Part shown: positions 17,253 through 27,107 of the stretch, one piece after another
Position numbering within the stretch: position 1 is the stretch's first letter
Layout of the letters: each line of letters starts with the position of its first letter
From: an uncultured beta proteobacterium
GTDB lineage: Bacteria > Pseudomonadota > Gammaproteobacteria > Burkholderiales > Burkholderiaceae_E
Assembly: GCA_903934295.1 (NCBI GenBank)
Contig: CAIZNI010000013.1
Location: forward strand, 102,888 to 166,887
Length of the DNA stretch: 64,000 nucleotides
Reading direction: 5' to 3'
Notes under the pieces: model-generated
Databases searched by the model: none
Told to the model about the DNA's origin: nothing
The model's input: only the letters and a program-made list of their open reading frames with translations
Position numbers and translations under genes: made by a program

Positions 17253-18548
17253 TCAGACCAGCCCGTCGAACAGCAGGCAATCGACCCAGCCACCCTCGGG
17301 GACCGAGGCCTGATCGTGGTGGAGCACCACGATGCAGTTGGCCCGCGACATCGACCGCAGCACGCCGGAGCCCTGGCTGCCGGTGGTACGCACTTCCGGC
17401 TCCCCGTCGGGCGAACGGGTGATGATGGCCCGCTGGTACTCGGTGCGGCCGGGCTTCTTGCGCAGGAATTCGCGTGATCGGGCGCGGGTGAATACCGACG
17501 GTGATTCGCTGGCGCCCATCAGGCGCAGCAGGGCGGCGCGGGCGAAGAAATAGAAGGTGATCATCACCGCGACCGGATTGCCCGGCAGACCGAAATAGAC
17601 CGCATCACCGATGCGCCCGAAGGCCAGTGGTCGGCCCGGGCGCATGGCGATCGTCCAGAACGCGACATCGCCCAGGCGCGCCATGATCTCGCGGGTGAAG
17701 TCGGCCTCGCCCACCGAGACGCCGCCCGAGGAAATGATGGCGTCGGCGCTGCCGGCGGCGGCGCGAATCGCGGCTTCCAGGGCGAGCGGATCGTCGCGGA
17801 CCACGCCCATGTCGATCAGGTCGACGCCGAGACGGGCGAGCATGCCGTGGAGGGTGTATCGGTTGCTGTCGTAGACCTGGCCCGGACCCAGTGGCTCGCC
17901 GATCGAGCGCAGTTCGTCGCCGGTGGAGAAGATCGCCACCCGCAGACGGCGCCGGACCGGCACTTCGGCGATGCCCAGCGAGGCCAGCAGGCCCAGATCG
18001 GCCGGTCGGATGAGGCGGCCGGCTTCCAGCGCCGGCTGGCCGGCGGTCAGGTCCTCGCCCTTCAGGCGCCGGTTCTGGCCGGCTTCCTGGCCGGGGGGAA
18101 CGGTCACGAAGCCGTCCTGCTCGCGGGCCACTTCCTGGATGACCACCGTGTCGGTACCCGTCGGCATCACCGCACCGGTCATCACGCGGACCGCTTCGCC
18201 GGGGCCCGGCACCTGCGGCAGCGGCTTGCCCGCCAGCGCGGTGCCGATGAGGCGCAGACGAACCGGGGTGTCGGCGACGAGATCCGCATGACGCACCGCG
18301 AAGCCGTCCATCGCCGAGTTGTCGTGGGCGGGAACGCTGATCGGCGACAGGATGTCGTGCGCCAGGATCCGTCCCAGGCTCGCCCGGATCGCGACCTGCT
18401 CGATCGCGGCCACCGGCCGCAGCAGTCGGGCGATGACCCGGCAGGCATCGTCGACCGGCAGCGCGCCGGGATCGTAGGACGACAGACAGCCGATGGCATC
18501 GGCCAGGCTTGCCGGGGCCTCGGGCGGATCGGACGGGCGATCGGTCAT
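17253..18548 (-). CDS. moeA: Molybdopterin molybdenumtransferase MoeA
   Basis: 431 residues (family about 400-430). It inserts molybdate into adenylylated molybdopterin. MoeA landmarks are present in order: the N-terminal SVPAHDNSAMDGFAVR, PTGTDTVVIQE, an AIFSTGDEL motif, the GPGQVYDSN block, the MoCF-type ISSGGVSVGEADF, and PLAFGRIGDAVYFGLPGNPVA. Start overlaps the mobA stop by 4 bp. It belongs to a leftward moaA-fdhD-mobA-moeA cluster that points to maturation of a Mo-bis-MGD enzyme such as formate dehydrogenase. Confidence 0.96.
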   Translation of the reverse strand: MTDRPSDPPEAPASLADAIGCLSSYDPGALPVDDACRVIARLLRPVAAIEQVAIRASLGRILAHDILSPISVPAHDNSAMDGFAVRHADLVADTPVRLRLIGTALAGKPLPQVPGPGEAVRVMTGAVMPTGTDTVVIQEVAREQDGFVTVPPGQEAGQNRRLKGEDLTAGQPALEAGRLIRPADLGLLASLGIAEVPVRRRLRVAIFSTGDELRSIGEPLGPGQVYDSNRYTLHGMLARLGVDLIDMGVVRDDPLALEAAIRAAAGSADAIISSGGVSVGEADFTREIMARLGDVAFWTIAMRPGRPLAFGRIGDAVYFGLPGNPVAVMITFYFFARAALLRLMGASESPSVFTRARSREFLRKKPGRTEYQRAIITRSPDGEPEVRTTGSQGSGVLRSMSRANCIVVLHHDQASVPEGGWVDCLLFDGLV

Positions 18549-19135
18549 TCCAGTGATCTCAATTCATCCAGGGTGTTCAGATTGCGAAAGGCCTCTTCAT
18601 CGGAAAACGCGACGATGGCCGGGGAAAGGGACGCGTACCACGCGTCGATGCGCCGGCGCCCGGTCGCCAGAAAGGCTTCCAGATCGGGGAGCAGCGTGCG
18701 GCGGGCGAGCAGGAAGACCGGCTGCGGCTGGCCGCCCGTGTGGACGACCGCCACCGGTGCGCCGGCCTGCTGCGCGCCCTGCGCCAGTCGGGCAGCCAGG
18801 TCATCGGGAAAGAATGGCGAGTCACAGGGCACGGTCAGCACCCAGTCGGTGGTGGCGCTGGCCATCGCGCTCGCCAGCCCGGCCAGGGGGCCGGCGAAGC
18901 CGTCCAGGCGGTCGCTGATCACCGGCCACCCGAAGGCCCGGTACGCATCCTGATTCCGGTTGGCGTTGACGAGGAGGGCGCCGACCTGCGGCTGCAGACG
19001 CGCCAGTGCCTGCACGACCAGGGGCTGGCCGCGAAAAGGCTGCAGTCCCTTGTCGGTGCCCTGGCCGTCGGCACTCATCCGGCGGCCCAGCCCGCCGGCC
19101 AGCACGACGCCGGTGATGTCGGTACGCGCAATCAT
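18545..19135 (-). CDS. mobA: Molybdenum cofactor guanylyltransferase MobA
   Basis: 196 residues. It transfers GMP from GTP to Mo-molybdopterin to give the MGD form. The nucleotide-binding signature VVLAGGLGRRM (about 10-20) is followed by DKGLQPFRGQPL. PCDSPFFPDDL contains the acidic Mg-binding part. Overlaps the fdhD stop and the moeA start by 4 bp each, indicating translational coupling. Confidence 0.95.
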   Translation of the reverse strand: MIARTDITGVVLAGGLGRRMSADGQGTDKGLQPFRGQPLVVQALARLQPQVGALLVNANRNQDAYRAFGWPVISDRLDGFAGPLAGLASAMASATTDWVLTVPCDSPFFPDDLAARLAQGAQQAGAPVAVVHTGGQPQPVFLLARRTLLPDLEAFLATGRRRIDAWYASLSPAIVAFSDEEAFRNLNTLDELRSLE

Positions 19136-20010
19136 GCGAGCGCTGTGACGCCGGGGCCGTGGAAGCGCTCGGCCCCGGTGAACAGCAGGTAGTGCTTGCC
19201 CTGGCAGCGGCCGATCAGGGTGATGCCGAGCCGGCGCGCCAGCTCATGACCCATCTGGGTCAGGCCGGAGCGCGACAGCAGGAAAGGCACGCCGATCTGC
19301 GCGCACTTGATCACCATCTCGGAGGTGAGCCGGCCGGTGGTGTAGAAGATCTTGTCGGCACCGCTCACCCCGTTCAGCCACATCCAGCCGGCGATTGCGT
19401 CGACCGCGTTGTGGCGTCCGACATCCTCGACGAACATCAGGATCTCGCCGCGTTCGTCACCGGTGTTGGCGCACAGCGCGCAGCCATGCACCGCGCCGGC
19501 GACCTTGTAGATCGACTCGTGGCGGCGGGCCTGATCCATCACCGTGTAGAGCACTTCCTGCGACAGCCGCGCGTCGGCCGGCAGCGCCAGGTCGTCCAGC
19601 GACGCCATCAGGTCGCCGAACAGGGAGCCCTGGCCGCAGCCGGTGGTCACGGTGCGTCGGGACAGGCGCGCCGCGAGATCCTCCTCGCCATTCGCCCGAT
19701 CCCACAGGGCGACACCCTCATCGGCCATCGAGCGGGTGGTGACGGCGACCGCCCCGGTGCTCCAGTCGACCTGGACCGCGGCGATGTCCTCCACCCGGGA
19801 CAGCAGGCGCTGGTTGCGCAGGTAGCCGATCGCGAGGTATTCGGGCGCAGCGCCCAGGGTCATCAGCGTGACGATCTCGCGTTTGTCCAGATACAGGGTC
19901 AGCGGATGCTCGCCGGCGATCGCGGTGGGCACGCTTTGTCCGCGCTCGTCCAGCGCCAGGACCTCGAAGGTCGATGGCCGGGCGGCCCGGGTCAGCAGGG
20001 GAGTCGGCAT
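19132..20010 (-). CDS. fdhD: Formate dehydrogenase accessory sulfurtransferase FdhD
   Basis: 292 residues from ATG 20010. FdhD passes sulfur from the cysteine desulfurase IscS to the Mo-bis-MGD centre of formate dehydrogenase. Conserved blocks: LMTLGAAPEYLAIGYLR, the sulfur-transfer loop TTGCGQGSLFGD (one Cys here, where E. coli has two nearby), VHGCALCANTGD, EDVGRHNAVDAIAGW and FYTTGRLTSEMVIKC. The longer open frame upstream overlaps moaA and is not needed. Its presence predicts a formate dehydrogenase elsewhere in the genome. Confidence 0.93.
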   Translation of the reverse strand: MPTPLLTRAARPSTFEVLALDERGQSVPTAIAGEHPLTLYLDKREIVTLMTLGAAPEYLAIGYLRNQRLLSRVEDIAAVQVDWSTGAVAVTTRSMADEGVALWDRANGEEDLAARLSRRTVTTGCGQGSLFGDLMASLDDLALPADARLSQEVLYTVMDQARRHESIYKVAGAVHGCALCANTGDERGEILMFVEDVGRHNAVDAIAGWMWLNGVSGADKIFYTTGRLTSEMVIKCAQIGVPFLLSRSGLTQMGHELARRLGITLIGRCQGKHYLLFTGAERFHGPGVTALA

Positions 20011-20018
20011 CGGCCGGC

Positions 20019-21122
20019 CTAACCGCCGATGTAGGACATTTCGATCTTGCGCAGCGGCGCGGTCTCGGCCGACCGGATCTCGGAGTAGCGGTCCTCGCGC
20101 TGGCCCCACAGGTGACCGATCGCCGCGGCGATGCGCTCGTCGCTGTCGCCCCCGCGCAGCAGGGCCCTCAGGTCATGTCCACCGGTCGCGAACAGGCAGG
20201 TGTACAGGCTGCCTTCGGTCGACAGCCGGGCGCGCGAGCAGTCCGAGCAGAAGGGCTGGGTGACCGAGGAAATCACCCCGATCTCGCCGCTGCCGTCCCG
20301 ATAGGCCCAGCGCTCGGCGACTTCACCCGGATAGTTGGGCTGCAGGCTGGTGAGCGGCAGTTCCGCATCGATGCGCCGGACGATCTCGGCGCTCGGCAGC
20401 ACCTCGTCCATTCGCCAGCCGTTCGAGGCGCCGACATCCATGAATTCGATGAAGCGCACGATGTGTCCCGTGCCGCGGAAATGACGGGCCATCGGGACGA
20501 TCTCGTGGTCGTTGACGCCGCGCTTGACGACCATGTTGATCTTCAGCGGTGCCAGGCCGGCGCGTTCGGCAGCCGCGATCCCCTCGAGCACATCGCTGAC
20601 CGGGAAGTCGACATCGTTCATCCGGCGAAAGGTGGCGTCATCCAGCGCATCCAGGCTGACGGTGATCCGGCGCAGGCCGGCCTCGCGCAGGGACTGGGCC
20701 TTGCGGGCGAGCAGCGATGCATTGGTGGTCAGGGTCAGATCCAGCGGTTCGCCGGCCGGCGTGCGGATCGCGGCGAGCATGCCGATCAGCCGCTCGAGGT
20801 GCTTGCGCAACAGGGGTTCGCCGCCGGTCAGGCGAATCTTCTCGACGCCATGCGCCACGAAAAGGCGCACGAGACGATCGATTTCCTCGAAGCTGAGCAG
20901 TGAGGTCTGGGGCAGGAAGGCGTAATCCTTCCCGAAGACCGATTTCGGCATGCAATAGGTGCAGCGGAAATTGCAGCGATCGGTGACCGAGATGCGCAGG
21001 TCATGCAGGCGGCGACCTCGCCGATCGGTCAGTTGGCCATCGGGCGCGGCGGCAAGGTCGGGCACGAACGGACGCTGGCGTTCGTAGCGTCCGTCGGCTA
21101 TCGGAATGATGCGCTCGGTCAT
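20019..21122 (-). CDS. moaA: GTP 3',8-cyclase MoaA (radical SAM)
   Basis: 367 residues, first step of molybdenum cofactor synthesis. The radical-SAM cluster motif CNFRCTYC is at the N-terminal side, the GTP-binding [4Fe-4S] triad near the C-terminus ([18 protein letters not shown]), and the chain ends in the double-glycine-type tail YIGG that is important in MoaA. The region [16 protein letters not shown] is the SAM-binding GGE motif. First gene of moaA-fdhD-mobA-moeA. MoaC, MoaD and MoaE are not in the window. Confidence 0.97.
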   Translation of the reverse strand: MTERIIPIADGRYERQRPFVPDLAAAPDGQLTDRRGRRLHDLRISVTDRCNFRCTYCMPKSVFGKDYAFLPQTSLLSFEEIDRLVRLFVAHGVEKIRLTGGEPLLRKHLERLIGMLAAIRTPAGEPLDLTLTTNASLLARKAQSLREAGLRRITVSLDALDDATFRRMNDVDFPVSDVLEGIAAAERAGLAPLKINMVVKRGVNDHEIVPMARHFRGTGHIVRFIEFMDVGASNGWRMDEVLPSAEIVRRIDAELPLTSLQPNYPGEVAERWAYRDGSGEIGVISSVTQPFCSDCSRARLSTEGSLYTCLFATGGHDLRALLRGGDSDERIAAAIGHLWGQREDRYSEIRSAETAPLRKIEMSYIGG

Positions 21123-21145
21123 CGTTCAGATCCTTGCAAGGGGAT

Positions 21146-21218
21146 CGCCCCGGCTGGCGGCCGGGGCGCTCTCAGGACAGTCGGCACTGTGCACCGACCC
21201 ACCCGAGAGGCGGGTCGG
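21146..21218 (-). terminator. Two hairpins downstream of rne
   Basis: Following the rne stop on the minus strand come CCGACCC/GGGTCGG (21194-21200 with 21212-21218) and then a 9-bp perfect stem CGCCCCGGC/GCCGGGGCG (21146-21154 with 21160-21168). No T-tract follows, so they may be Rho-linked or protect the RNA end. They fill most of the 117-bp gap before moaA. Confidence 0.4.
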
Positions 21219-21239
21219 CCAGTGCGCAGCACCCGCTGC

Positions 21240-24200
21240 TCAGCGGTTGCCGTCCTCGGGACGGGTTTCCACCTGCTGCAGCGGTTCGGCCGGTGCGGCG
21301 GCGGCCCGCGGACGGCGCACCCGTGCCGGCCTGGCGGCGGGCAGCGTCTCGAGACTATCGTCGAGCGACAACTGGCGCGACTTCGTCTCGACCCACTGCA
21401 GCCCGGCACCGCTGACGATGCTGTCGAGGTCGGCCTTGGCGGGTGCAGCGGCGGGTGCCGCCGGCGCGGCGATGGCCACCTGGGCTGGCGCGGGGGCCGG
21501 TGCGGGGGCTGGCGCAGGGGCTGGCGCAGGGGTCGGATCAGGGACGGCCACCACGATCGGCTCGACCGCGGCAATCACCACGGGTTCGGGTGCGGCGACG
21601 ACGGCAGGTTCCACTGCTGGGCTGACCGCCTCCGGGGCTGGCATGACCACCACCGGTGCGGGCAGCGACTCGGCCGGCGCGGGCGCTGCCGCGACGACAG
21701 GCGCCGCTTCAGCGGACGTTGCCTGCGCAGGTGCCGGTGCCGTAACAGCCGGCTCGATCGCGGGCGCTTCCTGGCTGGCCACCGGCTCGGGCGCGGGGGC
21801 CGGTGCCACAGCGGCCGGAGTCACGGCTTCGGTCACCGGAACCGCCGGCTCGGCAGCGGCTGGCGTGGCGGCAGGCTCGGTTTCAGCCTGCAGTGCCGAA
21901 ACAGCCTGCGCAGCGCTCGGCTGCACAGCGTCGGCGCCTTCGCCCGCCTCGTCGCCACTGCCTTGACCGGTGGCATCGGCGTCGGTGCCCGCACCCCCAC
22001 GGCCGCGCCGACCGCGGCGGCGCCGCGAACGACGGCGTTCCTCATCGCCCTCCGCGCCGCCCTCGGCGGTGGCATCGGTGCCTTCCGGCTCAGCGGACGC
22101 TGCGGTCACCGCAGCGGCAACCACGGGTGACGCCGATTCGGCGACTGCGGGGACATCGGTTGCCACCACGGCCCCGGCAACACCGGCTGCAGCGACCAGC
22201 CCGGCCGTGTCGAGCCCGGTATCGGCGCGTTCACCCTCGGCCGGCTGCGCTTCGCGCGGTCCGCGTCCGCGGCGACCGTCACCGCGGGTTCCACGGCTGC
22301 GCCCGCCGCCTTCGCGGGCAGCCGGTGCGCCTTCGGTGTCGGGCGCCACGGGCGCGGCGACACCATTCTCGAGCATCTCCTCACCGGCGACCTGCGGGGC
22401 GCGCGGCGCGCGCTGACCCTCGCGGCGACCGTCGCCGCGCGGTCCGCGTTCGCCTTCGGCCCGCGGTGCGCGGTCTTCACGCATCGGCCGATCTTCCCGG
22501 CTGGGCCGGTCTTCACGGGGAGCCCGCTCCTCGCGGGGCGTCCGGGCGCGTTGTTCCTCGCGCGGCCGACCATCCTCGCGCCCTTCGCGCGGGCGGTCGC
22601 CGCGGCCGCCGCGTGAGCGGCCATCGCGTCGTCCTTCGTCGCGCCGTCCGTCTTCACGGGGGCGGCGGGCCTGTGTCGCGTCGCCGGTACGCGGCGCCTG
22701 GGCGGTGGCCTGAGCCGTCGCGCTGGCGACCGGTTGGGCTGCAGGTTCGGCGGGCTTGCGCTTGAACAGCATCATGAACCGGCTGAACAGCCCTGCCTCT
22801 TCGAGCGCAGCGGGCGCACGGGCAGGCGCGGCAGCGACCGGCACCGGTTCCGGGGCGACCGGCGCCGGCGCCGCCACCGGCGTGGGCATCGGTGCCGGTT
22901 GCGACGGCGTGATGCCTTTCACCATGGCTTCGGACTTGGACTTGCTGGCCTCGAATTTCGATTCGAGATAGGCGTTGTCTTCGGTTGGGCCATCGGCCAG
23001 CGCATAGCTGGCGCGGTAGTTGTTCAGGCGCTCGTCGTCGTGACGCAGGCGCTCCAGGTGGTAGTGCGGCGTCTCGATGTGCTTGTTGGGGATGAGAACG
23101 ACCTCGACCTTGAGACGTGCCTCGAGCTTCGCGATCTCGGCGCGTTTCTCGTTGAGCAGGTAGGTCGCGACGTCCACCGGCACCTGCGCATGCACGGTGG
23201 CGGTGTTGTCCTTCATCGCCTCTTCCTGAATCACGCGCAGCACGTGCAGCGCAGATGATTCGGTGTCGCGGATCACGCCGGTGCCATTGCAGCGCGGGCA
23301 GGTGATGTGGGTGCCTTCATTGAGCGCCGGGCGCAGCCGCTGGCGCGACAGTTCCATCAGCCCGAAGCGGGAGATCTTGCCCATCTGGACCCGCGCCCGG
23401 TCGTAGTGGAGCGCGTCTTTCAGACGCTGCTCGACCTCGCGCTGGTTCTTGCTGTTCTCCATGTCGATGAAGTCGATCACGATGAGACCGCCGAGATCGC
23501 GCAGGCGCATCTGGCGGGCCGCCTCGTCGGCCGCCTCCGTGTTCGTGCGCAGCGCGGTTTCCTCGATGTCCCCGCCCTTGGTGGCGCGCGCCGAGTTCAC
23601 GTCGATCGCCACCAGTGCCTCGGTGTGGTCGATCACGATCGCCCCGCCCGAGGGCAGCGGCACGACCCGCGAATAGGCCGTCTCGATCTGGTGCTCGATC
23701 TGGAAGCGCGAGAACAGCGGCACGTCGTCGCTGTAACGCTTCACCCGCGACACGTTGTCCGGCATCACGTGGGCCATGAACTGATGGGCCTGCTCGTAGA
23801 TGTCCTCGGTGTCGATCAGCAGTTCACCGATGTCGGAGGTGAAGTAATCGCGGATCGCCCGGATCACCAGGCTGGATTCCTGATAGATCAGGAAGGCGCC
23901 GGGCGCCGAACCGGCCGCCTGTTCGACCGCCCGCCACAGCTGCAGCAGGTAGTTCAGGTCCCATTGGAGTTCTTCGGCGGTGCGGCCGATGCCCGCGGTT
24001 CGGGCGATCATGCTCATGCCCGAGGGAACCTCGAGCTTGTCCATGGTCTCGCGCAGTTCCTGCCGGTCCTCGCCTTCGACGCGACGCGACACGCCGCCGC
24101 CGCGCGGATTGTTGGGCATCAGGACCAGGTACCGGCCCGCCAGCGAAATGTAGGTGGTCAGCGCCGCGCCCTTGTTGCCGCGTTCTTCCTTGTCGACCTG

Positions 24201-24503
24201 GACGATGACTTCCTGGCCCTCGGCGATGGCGTCCTGGATGCGGGCGCGCCCGGCATCGACGCCGCTCTTGAAGAAGACCTTGGAGATCTCCTTGAAGGGC
24301 AGAAAGCCGTGGCGTTCCTCGCCGTAGTTGACGAAACACGCTTCCAGGCTGGGCTCGACCCGGGTGACCACGCCCTTGTAGATATTGCTTTTCCGGGATT
24401 CGTGGCCGGCTGATTCGATGTCGATGTCGATCAGCTTCTGGCCGTCGACGATGGCGACTCTCAACTCTTCCGAGTGGGTCGCATTGAAAAGCATCCGCTT
24501 CAT
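21240..24503 (-). CDS. rne: Ribonuclease E
   Basis: 1087 residues from the ATG at 24503, where the canonical [22 protein letters not shown] begins. An S1 domain (about 35-120) is followed by the RNase H/DNase I-like catalytic core with active-site Asp residues in [10 protein letters not shown] and VIDFIDMEN. The zinc link is CPRCNGTG. From about residue 530 the tail is low-complexity: Pro/Ala-rich, then a long Arg/Glu/Asp-rich RNA-binding region of REDRP-like repeats, then Ala/Pro-rich sequence. It ends in a short conserved-looking segment with [12 protein letters not shown]. It starts mRNA decay and processes tRNA and rRNA. Divergent from rluC as in E. coli. Confidence 0.97.
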   Translation of the reverse strand: MKRMLFNATHSEELRVAIVDGQKLIDIDIESAGHESRKSNIYKGVVTRVEPSLEACFVNYGEERHGFLPFKEISKVFFKSGVDAGRARIQDAIAEGQEVIVQVDKEERGNKGAALTTYISLAGRYLVLMPNNPRGGGVSRRVEGEDRQELRETMDKLEVPSGMSMIARTAGIGRTAEELQWDLNYLLQLWRAVEQAAGSAPGAFLIYQESSLVIRAIRDYFTSDIGELLIDTEDIYEQAHQFMAHVMPDNVSRVKRYSDDVPLFSRFQIEHQIETAYSRVVPLPSGGAIVIDHTEALVAIDVNSARATKGGDIEETALRTNTEAADEAARQMRLRDLGGLIVIDFIDMENSKNQREVEQRLKDALHYDRARVQMGKISRFGLMELSRQRLRPALNEGTHITCPRCNGTGVIRDTESSALHVLRVIQEEAMKDNTATVHAQVPVDVATYLLNEKRAEIAKLEARLKVEVVLIPNKHIETPHYHLERLRHDDERLNNYRASYALADGPTEDNAYLESKFEASKSKSEAMVKGITPSQPAPMPTPVAAPAPVAPEPVPVAAAPARAPAALEEAGLFSRFMMLFKRKPAEPAAQPVASATAQATAQAPRTGDATQARRPREDGRRDEGRRDGRSRGGRGDRPREGREDGRPREEQRARTPREERAPREDRPSREDRPMREDRAPRAEGERGPRGDGRREGQRAPRAPQVAGEEMLENGVAAPVAPDTEGAPAAREGGGRSRGTRGDGRRGRGPREAQPAEGERADTGLDTAGLVAAAGVAGAVVATDVPAVAESASPVVAAAVTAASAEPEGTDATAEGGAEGDEERRRSRRRRGRRGRGGAGTDADATGQGSGDEAGEGADAVQPSAAQAVSALQAETEPAATPAAAEPAVPVTEAVTPAAVAPAPAPEPVASQEAPAIEPAVTAPAPAQATSAEAAPVVAAAPAPAESLPAPVVVMPAPEAVSPAVEPAVVAAPEPVVIAAVEPIVVAVPDPTPAPAPAPAPAPAPAPAQVAIAAPAAPAAAPAKADLDSIVSGAGLQWVETKSRQLSLDDSLETLPAARPARVRRPRAAAAPAEPLQQVETRPEDGNR
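21483..21536. repeat. Tandem 12-bp GC-rich repeat inside rne
   Basis: Imperfect units of GGGGCTGGCGCA on the plus strand that encode alternating Pro-Ala in the RNase E tail. Simple coding repeat; likely variable in copy number between strains. Confidence 0.6.
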
Positions 24504-24951
24504 GGGTAATCCGCTCCAGTGCGCCGGCGGCGCAGCCCGGCAGGGCCGGCGGAACATGCCCCGACAACGCGGGGCCGACGGAAGCGAGCCAAGCGCGGGC
24601 TCAGAGAGCCGCGCACCGAAGTCGTGAGACTGGGAGGAAGGTCGACAGGCTGCGGCACTTTCGGCCCTGGCCGACGCGCTCGGGCACGCGCCGGCATTCC
24701 GCAAGGAATGCCGCTGACGGCCGGGTCGGGGAGGGGGGGAAGGTCCGCATCTTGGTTCGGCCCTGCTTGCGCGTGGTCGCAGGCAGCAGTCGTCAGGTCA
24801 GGCTCGGGGGTCCGTCGGTGTTCCGCTCTTCCGCTGTGCGGAAGCCGCGAAAAAAAGTGTTCTTGTCTTGTCGCTCTCCGGCGGGGAAGCCGTGCCGATA
24901 CAATCCAGCCTTTCTGGCTATTACGGCGCACGACACTGAAAGTATAGCAAC
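24504..24951. other. 448-bp rne-rluC divergent region: long rne leader
   Basis: No gene is seen here. It holds the putative rne promoter at its right end and a leader of about 430 nt. Within it lies a perfect 9-bp hairpin (24692-24713, arms CGGCATTCC / GGAATGCCG, 4-nt loop) and a run of seven T in the rne-sense strand (complement of about 24850-24856). E. coli rne also has a roughly 360-nt leader whose hairpins mediate autoregulation by RNase E. Confidence 0.6.
24899..24904 (+). promoter_or_regulatory. Candidate -10 box for rluC
   Basis: TACAAT, five of six to consensus, 48 bp before the rluC ATG. No convincing -35 at the normal distance. Confidence 0.3.
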
Positions 24952-24970
24952 ATGAAGGCCTTACCGACAA
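24941..24970 (-). promoter_or_regulatory. Candidate sigma70 promoter of rne
   Basis: Minus strand TTGTCG (24965-24970), 18-bp spacer, TATACT (24941-24946). It overlaps the start of rluC and would give an rne leader of about 430 nt. Confidence 0.45.
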
Positions 24971-25986
24971 AACTTGAGAGACCGCTTGCAGGTCGGCCGC
25001 CAGCGCCCGTCGGGGCGGAGCGGCCTCGCGTGGTCATGCTCACGGTGGGCGAGGACGATGGTGCCAGCCAGCGGCTGGACAATTTTCTGTTGCGGCACTA
25101 CCGGCACGTGCCCAAGAGCCACCTCTACCGGATCATCCGCAGCGGCGAGGTGCGGATCAACGGTGCGCGCTGCCGGCCCGATGATCGGCTCTCTGAAGGC
25201 GATGTGATCCGGGTCCCGCCGATCCAGCCGCCGGCCGCAGGCGCGCCCGAGCCGGGGGCGGTGGTCGGCCCGGCGCCGCCGCTGGCACTGCCGGTTCTGT
25301 TCGAGGACGAGCACCTACTGGTGGTCGACAAGCCGGAAGGTCTGGCGGTTCATGGGGGCAGCGGCGTGTCGCACGGGGTGATCGAGCGGCTGCGGGCGGC
25401 CCTGCCGCAGAACCGGTTCCTGGAGCTCGCCCACCGGATCGACCGCGAGACCTCGGGCGTGCTGGTGCTCTGCAAGAAACGCAGCGCACTGGTGGCGCTG
25501 CACGCCCAGTGGCGCGAGCGGGTAACCGGAAAGCATTATCTTGCGATCGTGCGCGGGCGCTGGCCGCTGCGCACCAAGACGCTCGATCAGCCGCTTCAAC
25601 GTTATCTGACCCCGGAGGGTGAACGACGCGTCAGCGTGCAGGCCGGCGGTCAGGAGGCGATTTCCCGGGTCACCGGGGTCACTCGCCTGGAACTGCCGGA
25701 ACTGGGCGAACTCACCGTGGTCAAGGTCGACATCGAGACCGGCCGCACGCACCAGATACGCGTGCACCTGGCCCATGCCGGTTTTCCGATCCTGGGTGAC
25801 GACAAGTACGGCGATTTCATGCTGAACCGCTCGCTCGACCGGCTGGGGCACCGGCGCATGTTCCTGCACGCGCAGCAGCTCGACTGCATTCACCCCCTGG
25901 GCGGGCGGCGCCTGCAGCTGGTCGCGCCGACGCCGGCGGCTTTCGACGCGCTGATCGCGGCCGCGGCGCCGGCGCTGGCGCTGTGA
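24952..25986 (+). CDS. rluC: 23S rRNA pseudouridine synthase RluC
   Basis: 344 residues. An N-terminal S4 RNA-binding domain (RLDNFLLRHYRHVPKSHLYRIIRSGEVRINGAR) precedes the pseudouridine synthase core with the catalytic-Asp motif AHRIDRETSGVLV and the late block IETGRTHQIRVHLAHAGFPILGD. RluC isomerises U955, U2504 and U2580 in E. coli 23S rRNA; this role is assigned from family and from its position divergent to rne. The first ATG gives 28 extra residues before the S4 domain; an internal Met at 25036 is an alternative. Confidence 0.93.
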   Translation: MKALPTKLERPLAGRPPAPVGAERPRVVMLTVGEDDGASQRLDNFLLRHYRHVPKSHLYRIIRSGEVRINGARCRPDDRLSEGDVIRVPPIQPPAAGAPEPGAVVGPAPPLALPVLFEDEHLLVVDKPEGLAVHGGSGVSHGVIERLRAALPQNRFLELAHRIDRETSGVLVLCKKRSALVALHAQWRERVTGKHYLAIVRGRWPLRTKTLDQPLQRYLTPEGERRVSVQAGGQEAISRVTGVTRLELPELGELTVVKVDIETGRTHQIRVHLAHAGFPILGDDKYGDFMLNRSLDRLGHRRMFLHAQQLDCIHPLGGRRLQLVAPTPAAFDALIAAAAPALAL

Positions 25987-27107
25987 GCGGCATGGCCCCG
26001 ATGCGACCCGGACGCGAGCCGGCCGTCCCGAGCCTCCCGGCCGGCGCCGGGCAGGCGGCGATCGAGCTGGTGGTCTTCGACTGGGATGGCACCCTGATCG
26101 ATTCGACGGCCCCGATCGTCGATGCCCTCTGCCTGACCGCGACCGACCTCGGCTTGCCGCCGCCGTCGCGCGAGCAGGCCCGCCAGGTCGTTGGCCTGGG
26201 TCTCGCGCAGGCGATCCGCCACATCGCGCCAAGCGCCTCCGGCGAACAGCTGGCCGCATTCATCGACGGCTGCCGCGCCCGCTTTGCCGTCCTGAATGAC
26301 GAACTGCGTCCGTTCGCCGGCATCGTCGACCTGCTCGAGGACCTGCACGCGCTGGGCGTGCCGCTGGCGGTCGCCACCGGCATGTCGCGCAGCGGCCTCG
26401 ACCGGGCGCTGGCGCGCCTGAACTGGGTCAGTCTGTTCGCCGGTACCCGATGCGGCGACGAGGGTATTCCCAAGCCGGACGCCTGGATGTTGCGGGATCT
26501 GTGCGACACCCTTGGGGTGGCGCCGTCGCGCGCAGTGATGATCGGCGACACCACTCATGACCTGGGCATGGCGGCCGCGGCGGGCGCTCCCGGTGTGGCG
26601 GTGAGCTACGGTGCCCACCGGCGCGAGGCCCTGGCGGCCGGACAGCCGGCGGCGCTCGTCGACGAGGTGGCGCAGCTGCGCGCATGGCTCTGGCCGCGGC
26701 TGGTTGCGGCGGGTCGCGATCTGCCGCCCGGTTCGCACTGGCGGGCGGTCTGCGTGTCGGCCGATCTGAAGGAAGGCGGCGATGGGGTGCGCTTCGATGC
26801 CGCGCCGCCGGGCGCCGGCGCGCCCGGCACGACCGCCAGACGGCCGGCATTCGTGGTTCGCCACGAGGGGCTGCCAAGGGCTTATCTGAACGAGTGCGCC
26901 CATGTGCCCGTCGAGCTCGACTGGCCGGCCGGCCGCTTCTTCGATCACAGCGGCCTATACTTGGTGTGTGCCACCCATGGCGCGACCTATCGCGCCGCCG
27001 ATGGAAGCTGTGCCGGCGGCCCTTGCCGCGGCCGCGGCCTGACTCCCCTGAAGACCCGGGAATCCAACGGCAGAGTCTGGGTGGCCTTCGAAACCCGCGA
27101 CGCATGA
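25983..27107 (+). CDS. Fusion: HAD-superfamily phosphatase + Rieske [2Fe-2S] domain
   Basis: 374 codons from GTG 25983 (ATG 25992 is an equally good start), overlapping the rluC stop. Residues about 28-238 form a phosphoglycolate-phosphatase-like HAD hydrolase: DWDGTLID (nucleophile D33, D35), the motif II Thr in ATGMS, K164 in GIPKPDA, and IGDTTHD (D189, D193). Residues about 250-374 are a Rieske domain with C305-A-H307 and C329-x2-H332 ligands. In other betaproteobacteria I know these as two adjacent genes before sppA. Here there is no stop between them. The substrate and any electron-transfer role are unknown. Confidence 0.85.
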   Translation: MSGMAPMRPGREPAVPSLPAGAGQAAIELVVFDWDGTLIDSTAPIVDALCLTATDLGLPPPSREQARQVVGLGLAQAIRHIAPSASGEQLAAFIDGCRARFAVLNDELRPFAGIVDLLEDLHALGVPLAVATGMSRSGLDRALARLNWVSLFAGTRCGDEGIPKPDAWMLRDLCDTLGVAPSRAVMIGDTTHDLGMAAAAGAPGVAVSYGAHRREALAAGQPAALVDEVAQLRAWLWPRLVAAGRDLPPGSHWRAVCVSADLKEGGDGVRFDAAPPGAGAPGTTARRPAFVVRHEGLPRAYLNECAHVPVELDWPAGRFFDHSGLYLVCATHGATYRAADGSCAGGPCRGRGLTPLKTRESNGRVWVAFETRDA

